A DNA stretch of 64,000 nucleotides from Streptomyces sp. 135 (GCF_020026305.1 NZ_CP075691.1:3844001-3908000), one strand, 5' to 3'; counted from the stretch's first letter, positions 18,907-28,227 are shown. A program made the numbers and translations. Notes: generated by a model from the sequence alone, not told the origin.

Positions 18907-20160
18907 GTGAAGCCACGCACCGCCGCGCTCTCCCCCCTCGCCCTCACCCTCTCCCTCACCGCGCTCGCCACCCTCTGCGCCACCCAGCACATCCCCATGG
19001 CCGACACCCTCGTCTACCGAGCCGAAGGCGAAGCCGTGGCCGCCGGCAGCGATCTCTACGGGTTCACCGTCACGGAGTGGGAACTCCCCGCCACCTACCC
19101 CCCGTTCGCCGCGATCCTCTTCGTACCGACGACCTGGCTCCCCCTCCCCGCCCTCAAGCTCACCTTCCTCCTCGGCAACACCGCCCTCCTGGCCCTCCTC
19201 GTCCACCTCTCCTGCCGCCTCACCGGCCTGCGCCCACGCCCCCACCACCTCTGCGCCGCCACCGCCGTCGCCCTCTGGCTGGAGCCCGTCTTCCAGACCA
19301 TCGTCTTCGGGCAGATCAACCTCGCCCTGGCATGCCTGATCCTCTGGGACCTGACGAGGCCGAGGGACGCGCCCGGCAAGGGCTTCGCGGTGGGCGTGGC
19401 CGCCGGGATCAAGCTGACGCCGGCGGTCTTCATCGCGTACCTCTTCCTCACCGGCCGCGTCCGCGAGGCGGCCACGGCCCTGGCGGGCTTCGCCTCGACC
19501 GTGCTGCTGGGCGCGCTCGTCCTGCCCACCGCCAGCACCGACTTCTGGACGCGCCGCGTCTTCGAGACGGCCCGCGTGGGCAAGGCGTGGATCGTGGACA
19601 ACCAGTCGCTCCAGGGCCTGATCGCCCGCGCCCTGCACGAGACGGACCCGGGCCTGGCCTGGTCACTCCCCGCGGCGGCGACGGCGACGGCCGCGGGCCT
19701 GCTCCTCACCCGCCGTACGCCCGCCCACGCCCCCCGCGCCGTACTCCTGACCGCACTCACGACCCTGCTGATCTCGCCCATCAGCTGGTCCCACCACTGG
19801 GTGTGGTGCGTACCGCTCCTGGCCCTCCTGATCGCCGAGGGCAGACCCCGCCTGGCCACAGCCGTGGCCGTACTCTTCACGGCCCGTACCTTCTGGCTGC
19901 TGCCGCACCAGGGCGACCTGGACCTCCACCTGCCCTGGTGGCAGCAGCCGCTGGCGTCCCCGTACCCCCTCCTGGCCCTGGCGCTACTGCCCCTGCTCAG
20001 GGAACCCCCTCAGCTCCCTCAGCCCCCGCAGCCCCCTCAGCTCCCGGCCAGCAACTCATCCGCGTCGACGATCCGATACGCGTACCCCTGCTCCGCGAGG
20101 AACCGCTGCCGGTGCGCGGCGAAGTCCTGGTCGATGGTGTCGCGAGCGACCACCGAGTAG
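18907..20160 (+). CDS. GT87 (DUF2029) polyprenol-phosphate-mannose mannosyltransferase
   Basis: 417 residues with about ten hydrophobic helices. The early extracytoplasmic loop with YRAEGEAVAAGSDLYGF and TYPPFAAILF is typical of GT-C family GT87, which transfers mannose from polyprenyl phosphate mannose outside the membrane (alpha-1,2 linkages in mycobacterial lipoglycans). Its acceptor here is unknown. GTG 18907 follows TAGGGT by eight bases and no Shine-Dalgarno is seen, so a leaderless mRNA is likely. The C-terminus runs through a Gln-Pro repeat and then 124 bases antisense to the XPB gene, which suggests the natural stop was lost. Confidence 0.85.
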   Translation: MKPRTAALSPLALTLSLTALATLCATQHIPMADTLVYRAEGEAVAAGSDLYGFTVTEWELPATYPPFAAILFVPTTWLPLPALKLTFLLGNTALLALLVHLSCRLTGLRPRPHHLCAATAVALWLEPVFQTIVFGQINLALACLILWDLTRPRDAPGKGFAVGVAAGIKLTPAVFIAYLFLTGRVREAATALAGFASTVLLGALVLPTASTDFWTRRVFETARVGKAWIVDNQSLQGLIARALHETDPGLAWSLPAAATATAAGLLLTRRTPAHAPRAVLLTALTTLLISPISWSHHWVWCVPLLALLIAEGRPRLATAVAVLFTARTFWLLPHQGDLDLHLPWWQQPLASPYPLLALALLPLLREPPQLPQPPQPPQLPASNSSASTIRYAYPCSARNRCRCAAKSWSMVSRATTE

Positions 20161-21680
20161 AAGTGCGCCTGGTGCCCGTCCGCCTTCGGCCGCAGCACCC
20201 GGCCGAGCCGCTGGGCCTCCTCCTGGCGCGAACCGAAGGTGCCCGACACCTGGATGGCGACGGTGGCCTCCGGCAGGTCGATCGAGAAGTTCGCGACCTT
20301 GGAGACGACGAGGACGTTGATCTCGCCGTTGCGGAACGCGTCGAAGAGCCGCTCCCGCTCCTTGTTCGACGTCTCGCCCTTGATGACGGGCGCGTCCAGG
20401 TGTTCGCCCAGCTCGTCGAGTTGGTCGATGTACTGGCCGATGACAAGGATCTGCTGCCCGGCGAACTTCCGCACCAGCGCCTCCGTCACCTTCCGCTTCG
20501 TCGCGGTCGTCGCGCAGAAGCGGTACTTCTCCTCGGCCTCGGCGGTGGCGTACGCGAGCCGCTCGCTGTCGGTGAGGTTGACCCGGACCTCCACGCAGTC
20601 GGCGGGCGCGATGTAGCCCTGCGCCTCGATCTCCTTCCACGGGGCGTCGAACCGCTTGGGCCCGATGAGGGAGAACACGTCGGACTCCCGCCCGTCCTCC
20701 CGCACCAGCGTCGCGGTGAGGCCGAGCCGCCGCCGCGCCTGGAGGTCGGCGGTGAACTTGAAGACGGGCGCGGGCAGCAGATGCACCTCGTCGTAGATGA
20801 CGAGGCCCCAGTCCCTGGAATCGAAGAGCTCCAGATGCGGATAGATACCCTTCCGCTTCGTCGTAAGGACCTGATACGTGGCGATGGTGACGGGCCGGAT
20901 CTCCTTCCGGGTCCCGCTGTACTCGCCGATCTCGTCCTCGGTGAGCGACGTCCGCTTGACCAGCTCGTGCTTCCACTGCCGCGCGGAGACGGTGTTGGTG
21001 ACGAGGATCAGGGTCGTCGCCTTGGCCTGCGCCATGGCCCCGGCGCCGACGAGGGTCTTCCCCGCCCCGCAGGGCAGCACGACGACCCCGCTGCCGCCGT
21101 GCCAGAACCCTTCGACGGCCTGCTGCTGATAGGGCCGCAGCGCCCAGCCGTCTTCGGCCAGGTCGATCTTGTGGGCCTCACCGTCGACGTACCCGGCGAG
21201 GTCCTCGGCGGGCCAGCCCAGCTTCAGCAGCGTCTGCTTGACCTGCCCGCGCTCGGAGGGGTGCACGGCGACGGTGTCGGGGTCGATCCGCTCGCCGACC
21301 AGAGGCTGGACCTTCTTGGACCGCAGGATCTCTTCGAGGACCGGCCGGTCGGTGGTCGTCAGGACGAGCCCGTGCGTGGGGTGCTTGGAGAGCGTGAGGC
21401 GTCCGTACCGCGCCATCGTCTCGGCGACGTCGACGAGCAGCGCGTGCGGCACGGGGTAGCGGGAGAACTCCACGAGCGCGTCCACGACCTGCTCGGCGTC
21501 GTGCCCGGCGGCGCGGGCGTTCCACAGCCCGAGCGGGGTGACGCGGTAGGTGTGGATGTGCTCGGGCGCCCGCTCCAGCTCCGCGAAGGGAGCGATGGCA
21601 CGGCGGCAGGCGTCGGCCTGCTCGTGGTCGACCTCGAGCAGGAGAGTCTTGTCCGACTGGACGATGAGGGGACCGTTCAC
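20037..21680 (-). CDS. XPB-type DNA repair helicase
   Basis: 547 residues. An N-terminal domain of about 180 residues precedes superfamily-2 motifs: Walker A in LPCGAGKT, the DEVH box in LVIYDEVHLLP, motif III in LGLTATLVRED and motif VI in QRLGRVLRP. This is the bacterial XPB/RAD25 family, a 3'-5' helicase acting on damaged DNA. It is divergent from an XPB-like/WYL protein gene 152 bases away, a pairing common in actinomycetes that suggests joint action. Confidence 0.94.
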   Translation of the reverse strand: MNGPLIVQSDKTLLLEVDHEQADACRRAIAPFAELERAPEHIHTYRVTPLGLWNARAAGHDAEQVVDALVEFSRYPVPHALLVDVAETMARYGRLTLSKHPTHGLVLTTTDRPVLEEILRSKKVQPLVGERIDPDTVAVHPSERGQVKQTLLKLGWPAEDLAGYVDGEAHKIDLAEDGWALRPYQQQAVEGFWHGGSGVVVLPCGAGKTLVGAGAMAQAKATTLILVTNTVSARQWKHELVKRTSLTEDEIGEYSGTRKEIRPVTIATYQVLTTKRKGIYPHLELFDSRDWGLVIYDEVHLLPAPVFKFTADLQARRRLGLTATLVREDGRESDVFSLIGPKRFDAPWKEIEAQGYIAPADCVEVRVNLTDSERLAYATAEAEEKYRFCATTATKRKVTEALVRKFAGQQILVIGQYIDQLDELGEHLDAPVIKGETSNKERERLFDAFRNGEINVLVVSKVANFSIDLPEATVAIQVSGTFGSRQEEAQRLGRVLRPKADGHQAHFYSVVARDTIDQDFAAHRQRFLAEQGYAYRIVDADELLAGS

Positions 21681-21819
21681 GCGCGTGCCCTTTCCTTAGG
21701 CCAAACGTCCAGTGTGCCGCATCGGGCGGGGGCCGGGTGGTGACGTCGGATACACGGGGCGCTGCCGTACGGGCTCCGCGCGGCACGGACAGCGCCCCCG
21801 GTGAGGCCGCCGGACCCGC

Positions 21820-21825
21820 TAACGT
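21820..21825 (+). promoter_or_regulatory. Leaderless-type -10 box
   Basis: TAACGT lies seven bases before ATG 21833. It supports that start over the in-frame GTG at 21824, which would fall inside the box. Confidence 0.45.
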
Positions 21826-21832
21826 GAACCGG

Positions 21833-24316
21833 ATGAGCACCGACGAGTCGCAGCCCACGGACAGCGCCACCGCGAGCGCATCGGCGCGCCCGGCGGACAC
21901 ACCACGCTCCCTCGCCGAAGCGCTCCGCTCCCGCGCGGACGACGCCCTGGCGGGGCTGCTGCACGCCCGCCCGGACCTGCTCAACCCGGTCCCCACCGAT
22001 CTGACGCAGCTCGCGACGCGGGCCGGCACGCGGGCCTCCGTGGTGCGCGCCCTGGAGCGGCTCGACCGGTTCGCGCAGCAGGTGGCGCAGACCCTGGCGG
22101 TGGCCCCGGAACCCACGACGTACGACGAGGTGCTCGCTCTCCTCGCCGGTGACGACGGGGACCCGGCCGTGGCGAAGGCCCTGCCCCGCGCGCTCGGCAC
22201 CCTCCACGAGCAGGCGCTGGTCTGGGGGCCGGACGACCGTCTGCGCCTGGTGCGCACCGCCCGCGAGCTGCTCGCCCCGGGCCCGCAGCACCCCTCCCCC
22301 ACCGGCCTGGGCCCGACCGTGGCGGAGGCCACGGCCGGCATGTCGCCCACCCGCATCCAGGACATCGTGGCGGCGGCGGGCCTGCCCACCACCCACGATC
22401 CGGTGTCGGCGGTGGAGTCCCTCACCGCGCTCTTCACGGACCGGGCACGCATGTCGGCGCTGCTCGACGAGGCCCCCGCCGAGTCGGTGGAGGTGCTGTC
22501 CCGCCTGGTGTGGGGGCCGCCGTACGGGCAGGTCACCGCCGATCCGGCCCGTCACCTGCGGTGGCTCCTGGACCGGGGGCTGCTGCTGCCGACCGCGCCG
22601 GGCACGGTCGTCCTGCCCCGCGAGGCCGCCCTGCACCTGCGCGCGGGCCGCGCGCACCGCGCGCCTGAGCCGACGCCGCCGCCGGTCGTGCCGGCGCGCG
22701 AGCACCGTCCACAGGTTGTGGACGCGACGGCGGCGGGCCAGGCGTACACGGCGCTCGCCACCGTCGAGGAGCTGCTGAAGGAGTGGGACGAGGGCGGCCC
22801 CGCCGTGCTGCGCGCGGGCGGCCTGAGCGTGCGCGACCTGAAGCGGACGGCGGTGGCGCTCGACCTGCCGGAGCCGCTGGCCGCGTTCTGGGTCGAACTG
22901 GCCTACGCGGCGGGCCTGGTCGCCTCCGACGGCGAGGCCGACGAGCGGTACGCGGCGACGCCCGCCTACGACGAGTGGCAGGAGCTGCCCGCCCCCGAGC
23001 GCTGGGCGGCCCTCGCCACGGCCTGGCTGTCGGCGACCCGCACGGCGGGTCTGATCGGCGGCCGGGACGGCAAGGACCGCACGCTGTCGGCGCTCGGCCC
23101 GCACCTGGACCGCTCGGCGGCCCCGGAGGTACGCCGCCGGGTCCTCGCGCTGCTCGCCGGGCTCCCCGAGGGCGCGGAGCCCGACGCGGACTCGCTGCTG
23201 GCCCGGCTGCGCTGGGAGCGGCCGTCCCCGGCCGCGCAGGATCTGCGTTCCCGTATCGCGGGGTGGACGCTGAACGAGGCGGAGCTGCTGGGCGTGACGG
23301 GGCGCGGGGCGCTGTCGACGCACGGCAGGGCGCTGCTGGGCGTTGACGACACCGAGGCCCCCGGCGGCGACGCGCCCGCCCGGGCCGCGGCAGCATCCCG
23401 CCACCTCGCCCCGCTCCTGCCCCAACCGCTCGACCACGTCCTCCTCCAGGCCGACCTCACCGCCGTGGCCCCTGGCCCGCTGGAGCGGCCGCTCGCCGAG
23501 GCCCTCGCCGTCCTCGCCGACGTGGAATCGAAGGGCGGCGCCACGGTCTACCGCTTCACGCCCGGCTCGGTGCGCCGCGCGCTGGACGCGGGGCAGTCCG
23601 CCTCGGACCTGCACGCGTTCCTGGCGGCCCACTCCCGTACGCCGGTTCCGCAGCCCCTCGCGTATCTGATCGACGACGTGGCGCGCCGCCACGGCCATCT
23701 GCGCATCGGCGCCGCCTCCGCCTACGTGCGCTGCGACGACGAGGCGCTGCTCAACGAGATCCTGGCCGACAAGCGCTCCCAGGGCCTGCGGCTGCGCCGC
23801 CTCGCGCCGACCGTGCTGGCCGCCCAGGCGGACCCGGGGGCGCTCCTCGAAGGCCTGCGGTCGATGGGCTTCGCGCCCGCCGCGGAGTCCGCGGAGGGCG
23901 ACGTCCTGATCACCCGGGCGCACGCCCACCGCACGCCGCCCCGCTCGGCGCCGGAGCCGGTGCCGGAGGGGCCGCCGGTGCCCGACGACACCCTCATCGC
24001 GGCGGCGGTGCGGGCGATCCGCGCGGGCGACCTGGCCTCGACCGCGCCGCGCAAGGAGGTCCACGAGACGCCGAGCGGTTCGCTGCCCCGCACGACGTCG
24101 GCGGAGACCCTCGCCACGATGCAGGCCGCCGTGATGACGGGCGAGGCGGTGTGGATCGGTTACGTCAACGCCGAGGGCGCCGCGAGCCAGCGGGTGATCG
24201 CGCCGGTGCGGGTGGAGGGCGGTTTCGTCACGGCGTACGACCACACGGCGGACGAGGTCCGCACGTTCCCTCTCCACCGGATCACGGGCGTGGCGGAGCT
24301 GGCGGACGACGAGTGA
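21833..24316 (+). CDS. XPB/Ssl2-like helicase-associated protein with C-terminal WYL-like domain
   Basis: 827 residues. No Walker motifs are present, so it is not itself a helicase. A region at about residues 530-690 (LQADLTAVAPGPLERPLAEAL to LRRLAPTVLAAQ) matches the XPB/Ssl2 conserved C-terminal domain family. The last 70 residues (AVWIGYVNAEG ... YDHTADEVRTFPLHRI) look like a WYL domain, known to bind ligands or nucleic acid in DNA-damage regulators. It is divergent from XPB and may load or regulate it; that role is inferred. Confidence 0.85.
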   Translation: MSTDESQPTDSATASASARPADTPRSLAEALRSRADDALAGLLHARPDLLNPVPTDLTQLATRAGTRASVVRALERLDRFAQQVAQTLAVAPEPTTYDEVLALLAGDDGDPAVAKALPRALGTLHEQALVWGPDDRLRLVRTARELLAPGPQHPSPTGLGPTVAEATAGMSPTRIQDIVAAAGLPTTHDPVSAVESLTALFTDRARMSALLDEAPAESVEVLSRLVWGPPYGQVTADPARHLRWLLDRGLLLPTAPGTVVLPREAALHLRAGRAHRAPEPTPPPVVPAREHRPQVVDATAAGQAYTALATVEELLKEWDEGGPAVLRAGGLSVRDLKRTAVALDLPEPLAAFWVELAYAAGLVASDGEADERYAATPAYDEWQELPAPERWAALATAWLSATRTAGLIGGRDGKDRTLSALGPHLDRSAAPEVRRRVLALLAGLPEGAEPDADSLLARLRWERPSPAAQDLRSRIAGWTLNEAELLGVTGRGALSTHGRALLGVDDTEAPGGDAPARAAAASRHLAPLLPQPLDHVLLQADLTAVAPGPLERPLAEALAVLADVESKGGATVYRFTPGSVRRALDAGQSASDLHAFLAAHSRTPVPQPLAYLIDDVARRHGHLRIGAASAYVRCDDEALLNEILADKRSQGLRLRRLAPTVLAAQADPGALLEGLRSMGFAPAAESAEGDVLITRAHAHRTPPRSAPEPVPEGPPVPDDTLIAAAVRAIRAGDLASTAPRKEVHETPSGSLPRTTSAETLATMQAAVMTGEAVWIGYVNAEGAASQRVIAPVRVEGGFVTAYDHTADEVRTFPLHRITGVAELADDE

Positions 24317-24332
24317 CCGGCGGGTTGTGCGA

Positions 24333-24447
24333 GTGCGGGTTCGGTGGGGGCTGGTCGCGCAGTTCCCCGCGCCCCTGAAGGGGCGCCCAACGCCCTGCCC
24401 CGATAGGGGCGCGGGGAACGGCGCGCCAAGCCCCCACGAACCCGCAC
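24333..24447. repeat. Inverted pair 1 of the dispersed palindromic element
   Basis: A left arm of 45 bases (24333-24377) is nearly complementary to a right arm (24403-24447), with a 25-base centre. Each arm contains the element core GCGCAGTTCCCCGCGCCCCT or its complement, with one mismatch on the right. A stable long hairpin is expected just after the 21833-24316 gene, so termination or mRNA protection is plausible. Confidence 0.82.
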
Positions 24448-24513
24448 CCGGAAAACGTCCCCGTCCCCAGCAGGCTGTGGCCGTCCTCCGACCGCGCGTG
24501 CGTCGTGGCCGCT

Positions 24514-24596
24514 CGCGCAGTTCCCCGCGCCCCTGACGGGGCGCACAAGTACCGGCCCACGACCACGCCCCGATAGGGGCGCGGGGAACTGCGCGG
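24514..24596. repeat. Inverted pair 2 of the dispersed palindromic element
   Basis: Core 24516-24535 pairs with 24573-24592 without mismatch; the loop is 37 bases. It has the same layout as pair 1, which is 70 bases to the left, suggesting duplication of a whole hairpin. Confidence 0.82.
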
Positions 24597-24746
24597 CCAC
24601 CCCCCCACCCGCGAAAAACCACGTGCGCCACCCCCCACCCCCCGCCTACGATGCCCCCTCCCCCGGCCTCCCTCACGGAGCGCCGCCGCCCGGACGGAAA
24701 CCGGCCGGCAGCCACAGCCCACCCCGCAGAACCGCCGGAGGCCCCC

Positions 24747-26795
24747 GTGCAGGCGCACGACCAGACCGACGACCCCCTCGCCCGTGAGCGGGCGCACCTC
24801 ACCGCGTCCCGCGCGGCCCTGCGCGCCATGCGTGAGGACGCCGAGGCCCTCGACATCCGCGACGTCACCGCGAACTGGGTGAACGCCGCGGTCCTCGAAC
24901 GGCAGCTCGACGACCGCATCAAGTCCCTCGCCGACCTCGCCCACACCCCCCTCTTCTTCGGCCGGCTCGACTACCTGCACGCCCCCGGCGCCCAGCAGGC
25001 GGAGGGCGCCGAGGGCGAGCGCTTCTACATCGGGCGGCGGCACGTGCACGACGCCGACGGGGACCCGATGGTCATCGACTGGCGCGCGCCGGTCTCGCAG
25101 CCGTTCTACCGGGCCTCCAAGAAGGACCCGATGGACATCGCGCTGCGCCGCCGCTTCGGGTACACGGCCGGCGACCTCACGGCGTACGAGGACGAGCACC
25201 TCAGCGACGCCACCGAGGACGAGCGGGCCAGCGAGCTGCTCCAGCGGGAGATCGAGCGGCCCCGCGTCGGCCCCATGCGGGACATCGTCGCGACGATCCA
25301 GCCGGAGCAGGACGAGATCGTCCGCAGCGGGCTCGGCGGCAGCGTGTGCGTGCAGGGCGGGCCGGGGACGGGCAAGACCGCCGTCGGCCTGCACCGTGTC
25401 GCCTACCTGCTGTACGCCCACCGGGAACGCCTCGCCCGCACCGGCACCCTCGTCATCGGCCCGAACGCCTCCTTCCTGCACTACATCGAGCAAGTGCTGC
25501 CCGCGCTCGGCGAGTTGGAGGTCAAGCAGGCCACGGTCGACGACCTCGTCGCCCACGTGGAGGTGCGCGGCACGGACGACACCGCCGCCGCCCTCGTCAA
25601 GGGCGACGCCCGCATGGCCGAGGTGCTGCGCAAGGCCGTGCGCTCGCACGTCACCCTGCCGACCGAGCCCGTGGTGGTCGTACGCGGGTCCCGACGGTGG
25701 CGCGTACCCGCGTACGAAGTCGAGGAGATCGTCCGGGAGTTGCTGGCGCGGGACATCCGCTACGGCGCCGCCCGTGACGCCCTGCCGCAGCGCATCGCCC
25801 ACGCGGTGCTCGTCCGCATGGAGCAGTCGGGCGAGGCCCCGGACGACCGCGTGCAGGACGCCGTGGCGCGCAACCCCGCGGTGAAGGCGGCCGTGAAGGC
25901 CCTGTGGCCGCCGGTCGATCCGGCGAAGCTGGTGCTGCGGCTGCTGTCCGACGCGGAGTTCCTCGCGGAGCACGCCGAGGGGATCCTGGACGCGGACGAG
26001 CAGAAGGCGCTGCTGTGGACGAAGCCGCCGAGGAGCGTGAAGTCCGCCAAGTGGTCGGCCGCCGACGCGGTGCTGATCGACGAGGCCCAGGATCTCGTCT
26101 CGCGCACGCATTCGCTCGGGCATGTCGTGCTTGACGAGGCGCAGGACCTCTCCCCCATGCAGTACCGCGCGGTGGGGCGGCGGTGCACGACCGGTTCGGC
26201 GACCGTCCTCGGCGACCTGGCGCAGGGCACCACGCCGTGGGCCACGCGGAGTTGGGCCGAGGCGCTCGGTCATCTCGGCAAGGGCGACGCGGTCGTGGAG
26301 GAGCTGACGGCCGGTTTCCGTGTGCCGCGCGAGGTCATCGCGTACGCGTCACGGCTGCTGCCCGCCATCGCGCCGGGGCTCACGGAGGTCGCCTCGGTGC
26401 GGGAGTCGCCCGGCTCGCTCGCGGTGCGGGAGGTGGCGGATCTGGACGCGGCCTGCCTGGAGGCCTGCGCCGAGTCGCTGCGGCGGGAGGGGTCCATCGG
26501 GCTCATCGCGGCGGACGCGCGGGTGCCGGCGCTGGCTCAGGCGCTGGCGGCGGCCGGGGTCACGTATCTCTCGCCCGGCGAGGAGACCACGTCCGACACC
26601 CGGCTGACACTGGTGCCCGCGTCCCTGGCGAAGGGTCTTGAGTACGACTATGTGGTGCTGGACGAGCCCGCCGCCGTGGTCGACGGCGAGCCCGACGAGC
26701 GGACGGGCCTGCGCCGCCTGTACGTGGCGCTGACCCGTGCCGTGTCCGGTCTGATCGTGGTGCACGCGGCGCCGCTGCCGGACCAGCTGGCCTAG
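24747..26795 (+). CDS. helR: HelD/HelR-family RNA polymerase recycling ATPase
   Basis: 682 residues. It is a UvrD-like superfamily-1 ATPase with Walker A GGPGTGKT at about residue 204 and VVLDEAQDLSPMQYR as motif II. The N-terminal coiled segment (residues 1-70) and the FYIGRRHVHDADGDPMVIDWRAP block are typical of HelD-class proteins, which pry stalled or drug-bound RNA polymerase off DNA. HelR members protect against rifamycins. GTG 24747 has GGAG six bases upstream; the earlier ATG 24651 would add a Pro-rich tail. Its stop shares CTAG with the convergent DUF2165 stop. HelR versus HelD is a family-likeness call. Confidence 0.85.
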   Translation: MQAHDQTDDPLARERAHLTASRAALRAMREDAEALDIRDVTANWVNAAVLERQLDDRIKSLADLAHTPLFFGRLDYLHAPGAQQAEGAEGERFYIGRRHVHDADGDPMVIDWRAPVSQPFYRASKKDPMDIALRRRFGYTAGDLTAYEDEHLSDATEDERASELLQREIERPRVGPMRDIVATIQPEQDEIVRSGLGGSVCVQGGPGTGKTAVGLHRVAYLLYAHRERLARTGTLVIGPNASFLHYIEQVLPALGELEVKQATVDDLVAHVEVRGTDDTAAALVKGDARMAEVLRKAVRSHVTLPTEPVVVVRGSRRWRVPAYEVEEIVRELLARDIRYGAARDALPQRIAHAVLVRMEQSGEAPDDRVQDAVARNPAVKAAVKALWPPVDPAKLVLRLLSDAEFLAEHAEGILDADEQKALLWTKPPRSVKSAKWSAADAVLIDEAQDLVSRTHSLGHVVLDEAQDLSPMQYRAVGRRCTTGSATVLGDLAQGTTPWATRSWAEALGHLGKGDAVVEELTAGFRVPREVIAYASRLLPAIAPGLTEVASVRESPGSLAVREVADLDAACLEACAESLRREGSIGLIAADARVPALAQALAAAGVTYLSPGEETTSDTRLTLVPASLAKGLEYDYVVLDEPAAVVDGEPDERTGLRRLYVALTRAVSGLIVVHAAPLPDQLA

Positions 26796-27313
26796 CGGGG
26801 TTTCTCTTCGGCCTGGGCGCCGGGCAGGTGGGTGACGATCAGCACGAGGCCCGCCAGCGTCACGACGCGGGTGGCGGCGTCCAGGCCGTTCCAGTCCTCG
26901 GACTGCCACATGGCGAACCACTCGCCGCCGACGCCGATGAATCCGGCGCCGAAGAGCAGCAGGACCATGAGCAGGCCGGCGGTACCGAGGCGCCGCGCGC
27001 TCCGGTGACCGGCGCGGTGGCGCAGGGCCTTGGCCCACAGCACGGTCGCCGCGACCAGGACGAGCGCGGCGACGGTCTCCCAGACGATGATCGCGACGTA
27101 CGCGGCGTCCTGGAGCGCGGTGGACTCCACCGCGCGCCACATCAGGTCGTCGTCCTTGAAGGTGGTGTCCATCGCGAGGACGTGGCGTACGAACTGCTGG
27201 TTGGTGCCGAAGTCCGTGATGTTCCCGAACGCGACGAGTGCCATGTAGAGCGCGACGGTTCCGGTGAGCGCGGCGGCGGCGACGGGCAAGGCGCGACTGC
27301 TGGATACGTTCAT
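26792..27313 (-). CDS. DUF2165 family membrane protein
   Basis: 173 residues and about four helices. The first loop NITDFGTNQQFVRHVLAMDTTF is the DUF2165 signature. ATG 27313 has GGGGAG upstream. A longer frame to 27463 merely reads through the dispersed palindromic element. Function is unknown. Confidence 0.87.
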   Translation of the reverse strand: MNVSSSRALPVAAAALTGTVALYMALVAFGNITDFGTNQQFVRHVLAMDTTFKDDDLMWRAVESTALQDAAYVAIIVWETVAALVLVAATVLWAKALRHRAGHRSARRLGTAGLLMVLLLFGAGFIGVGGEWFAMWQSEDWNGLDAATRVVTLAGLVLIVTHLPGAQAEEKPR

Positions 27314-27406
27314 GAACTCCCCTCCCTCTCCCCCCAGTTGTACCGCAGCCCCCACCGAAGCCCCGTAAGGGGCCCGAATCCGCCGCCCGCCGAAGCCCCC
27401 GGCAGG

Positions 27407-27450
27407 CGGCGCGGGGAACTGCGCGCCAAGCCCCCACCGAACCCGCGCCC
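27407..27450. repeat. Dispersed palindromic element, single arm
   Basis: The complement-strand core (GCGCGGGGAACTGCGC) with its CCAAGCCCCCACCGAACCCGC extension lies between the DUF2165 and cutC genes, just after the cutC stop. It is the same element as in the 24.4-kb pairs, but unpaired. Confidence 0.75.
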
Positions 27451-27474
27451 AGAACCCCGCCAACCCGCGGAGCG

Positions 27475-28164
27475 CTACGCGTCAACCGCCGCCCGCCACT
27501 CCGCCACCGCCCCCGCGGAGACCCCCGCCCCCCAGCCACCCGGCCTCGCCGCACCCCCGATGTGGAACGCGTCGAGCCCCGCCGCCTTCAGCCGCGGCAG
27601 ATGCTCAAGCCGCAGCCCACCCCCCACCAGGAGCCGCGGCTCATACCCCGGTTCACCCCGCCGCGCCGCCTCGGCGACCAGCGTCGGCAGCCCCTCGTCG
27701 ACGCCCCCCGCGGCCCCCGCCGTGAGGTACGTGTCGAGGCCCGGCAGCTCCGCCAGCTGCTTGCGCAGGGCGTCGCGGTCGGCGGCCCGGTCGATCGCCC
27801 GGTGGAACGTCCAGCGGCAGCCGTCGAGCGCGGCCACCAGCGTCTCGACCGCAGCGAGGTCGGGCCCGCCCGCCTCGTCGAGGAAGCCGAGGACGAACTC
27901 GTCGGCGCCCTCCGCCCGCAGCTCACGGGCACGGCGTACGAGCGCGTCGACGTCCCCGGCGGCGAACCCGTCGGCGAGCCGCAGCATGACGCGCAGCGAG
28001 ATGTCGACGCTGGACCGGATCGCGGCGAAGGTCTCACGCGACGGCGTGAGCCCGTCCGCGGCCATGTCGGTCACGAGTTCGAGGCGGTCCGCGCCTCCCG
28101 CCTGGGCGGCGACGGCGTCCTCGGCATCGAGGGCGATCACCTCCAGGACTGCACGCTTGCTCAT
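27475..28164 (-). CDS. cutC: CutC family TIM-barrel protein
   Basis: 229 residues. LEVIALDAEDAVAAQAGGADRLELV at the N-terminus and the RVMLR strand, with the C-terminal LLVGGGLRLEHL, are CutC hallmarks. The family is named for copper homeostasis in E. coli, but that role is disputed and no copper ligands stand out here. A DasR-like operator sits 24 bases upstream and no CsoR-like site does, so control by amino sugars seems likelier than by copper even though copA is adjacent. Confidence 0.92.
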   Translation of the reverse strand: MSKRAVLEVIALDAEDAVAAQAGGADRLELVTDMAADGLTPSRETFAAIRSSVDISLRVMLRLADGFAAGDVDALVRRARELRAEGADEFVLGFLDEAGGPDLAAVETLVAALDGCRWTFHRAIDRAADRDALRKQLAELPGLDTYLTAGAAGGVDEGLPTLVAEAARRGEPGYEPRLLVGGGLRLEHLPRLKAAGLDAFHIGGAARPGGWGAGVSAGAVAEWRAAVDA

Positions 28165-28188
28165 GGGTGTCTCTTCCTTCTCGCCCGC

Positions 28189-28204
28189 ACAGGTCTAGTC
28201 CAAT
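28189..28204 (-). promoter_or_regulatory. DasR-like operator (dre) before cutC
   Basis: 13 of 16 positions match ACTGGTCTAGACCACT. On the minus strand the core TGGACTAGACCT is identical to that before nagK at 59891-59902. Confidence 0.65.
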
Positions 28205-28227
28205 TAATGTCCACCCTACGCGCAGAA

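Larger units (their letters stand above)
24317..24746. other. 430-base intergenic region with two palindrome pairs
   Basis: The region is mostly four copies of the dispersed element, arranged as two inverted pairs. The right-hand 140 bases hold TACGAT near 24646 and the HelR ribosome site. No RAE-type 19-base inverted repeat (the rifamycin-associated element found before some helR genes) was seen. Confidence 0.65.

Noticed and set aside
18085..18916. Minus-strand repeat protein of about 200-267 residues
   Set aside because: Several frames on both strands are open only because the repeat period is a multiple of three. There is no ribosome site and no recognisable fold.
24600..24746. Rifamycin-associated element (RAE) before helR
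   Set aside because: No 19-base inverted repeat of that type was found by eye in this stretch.
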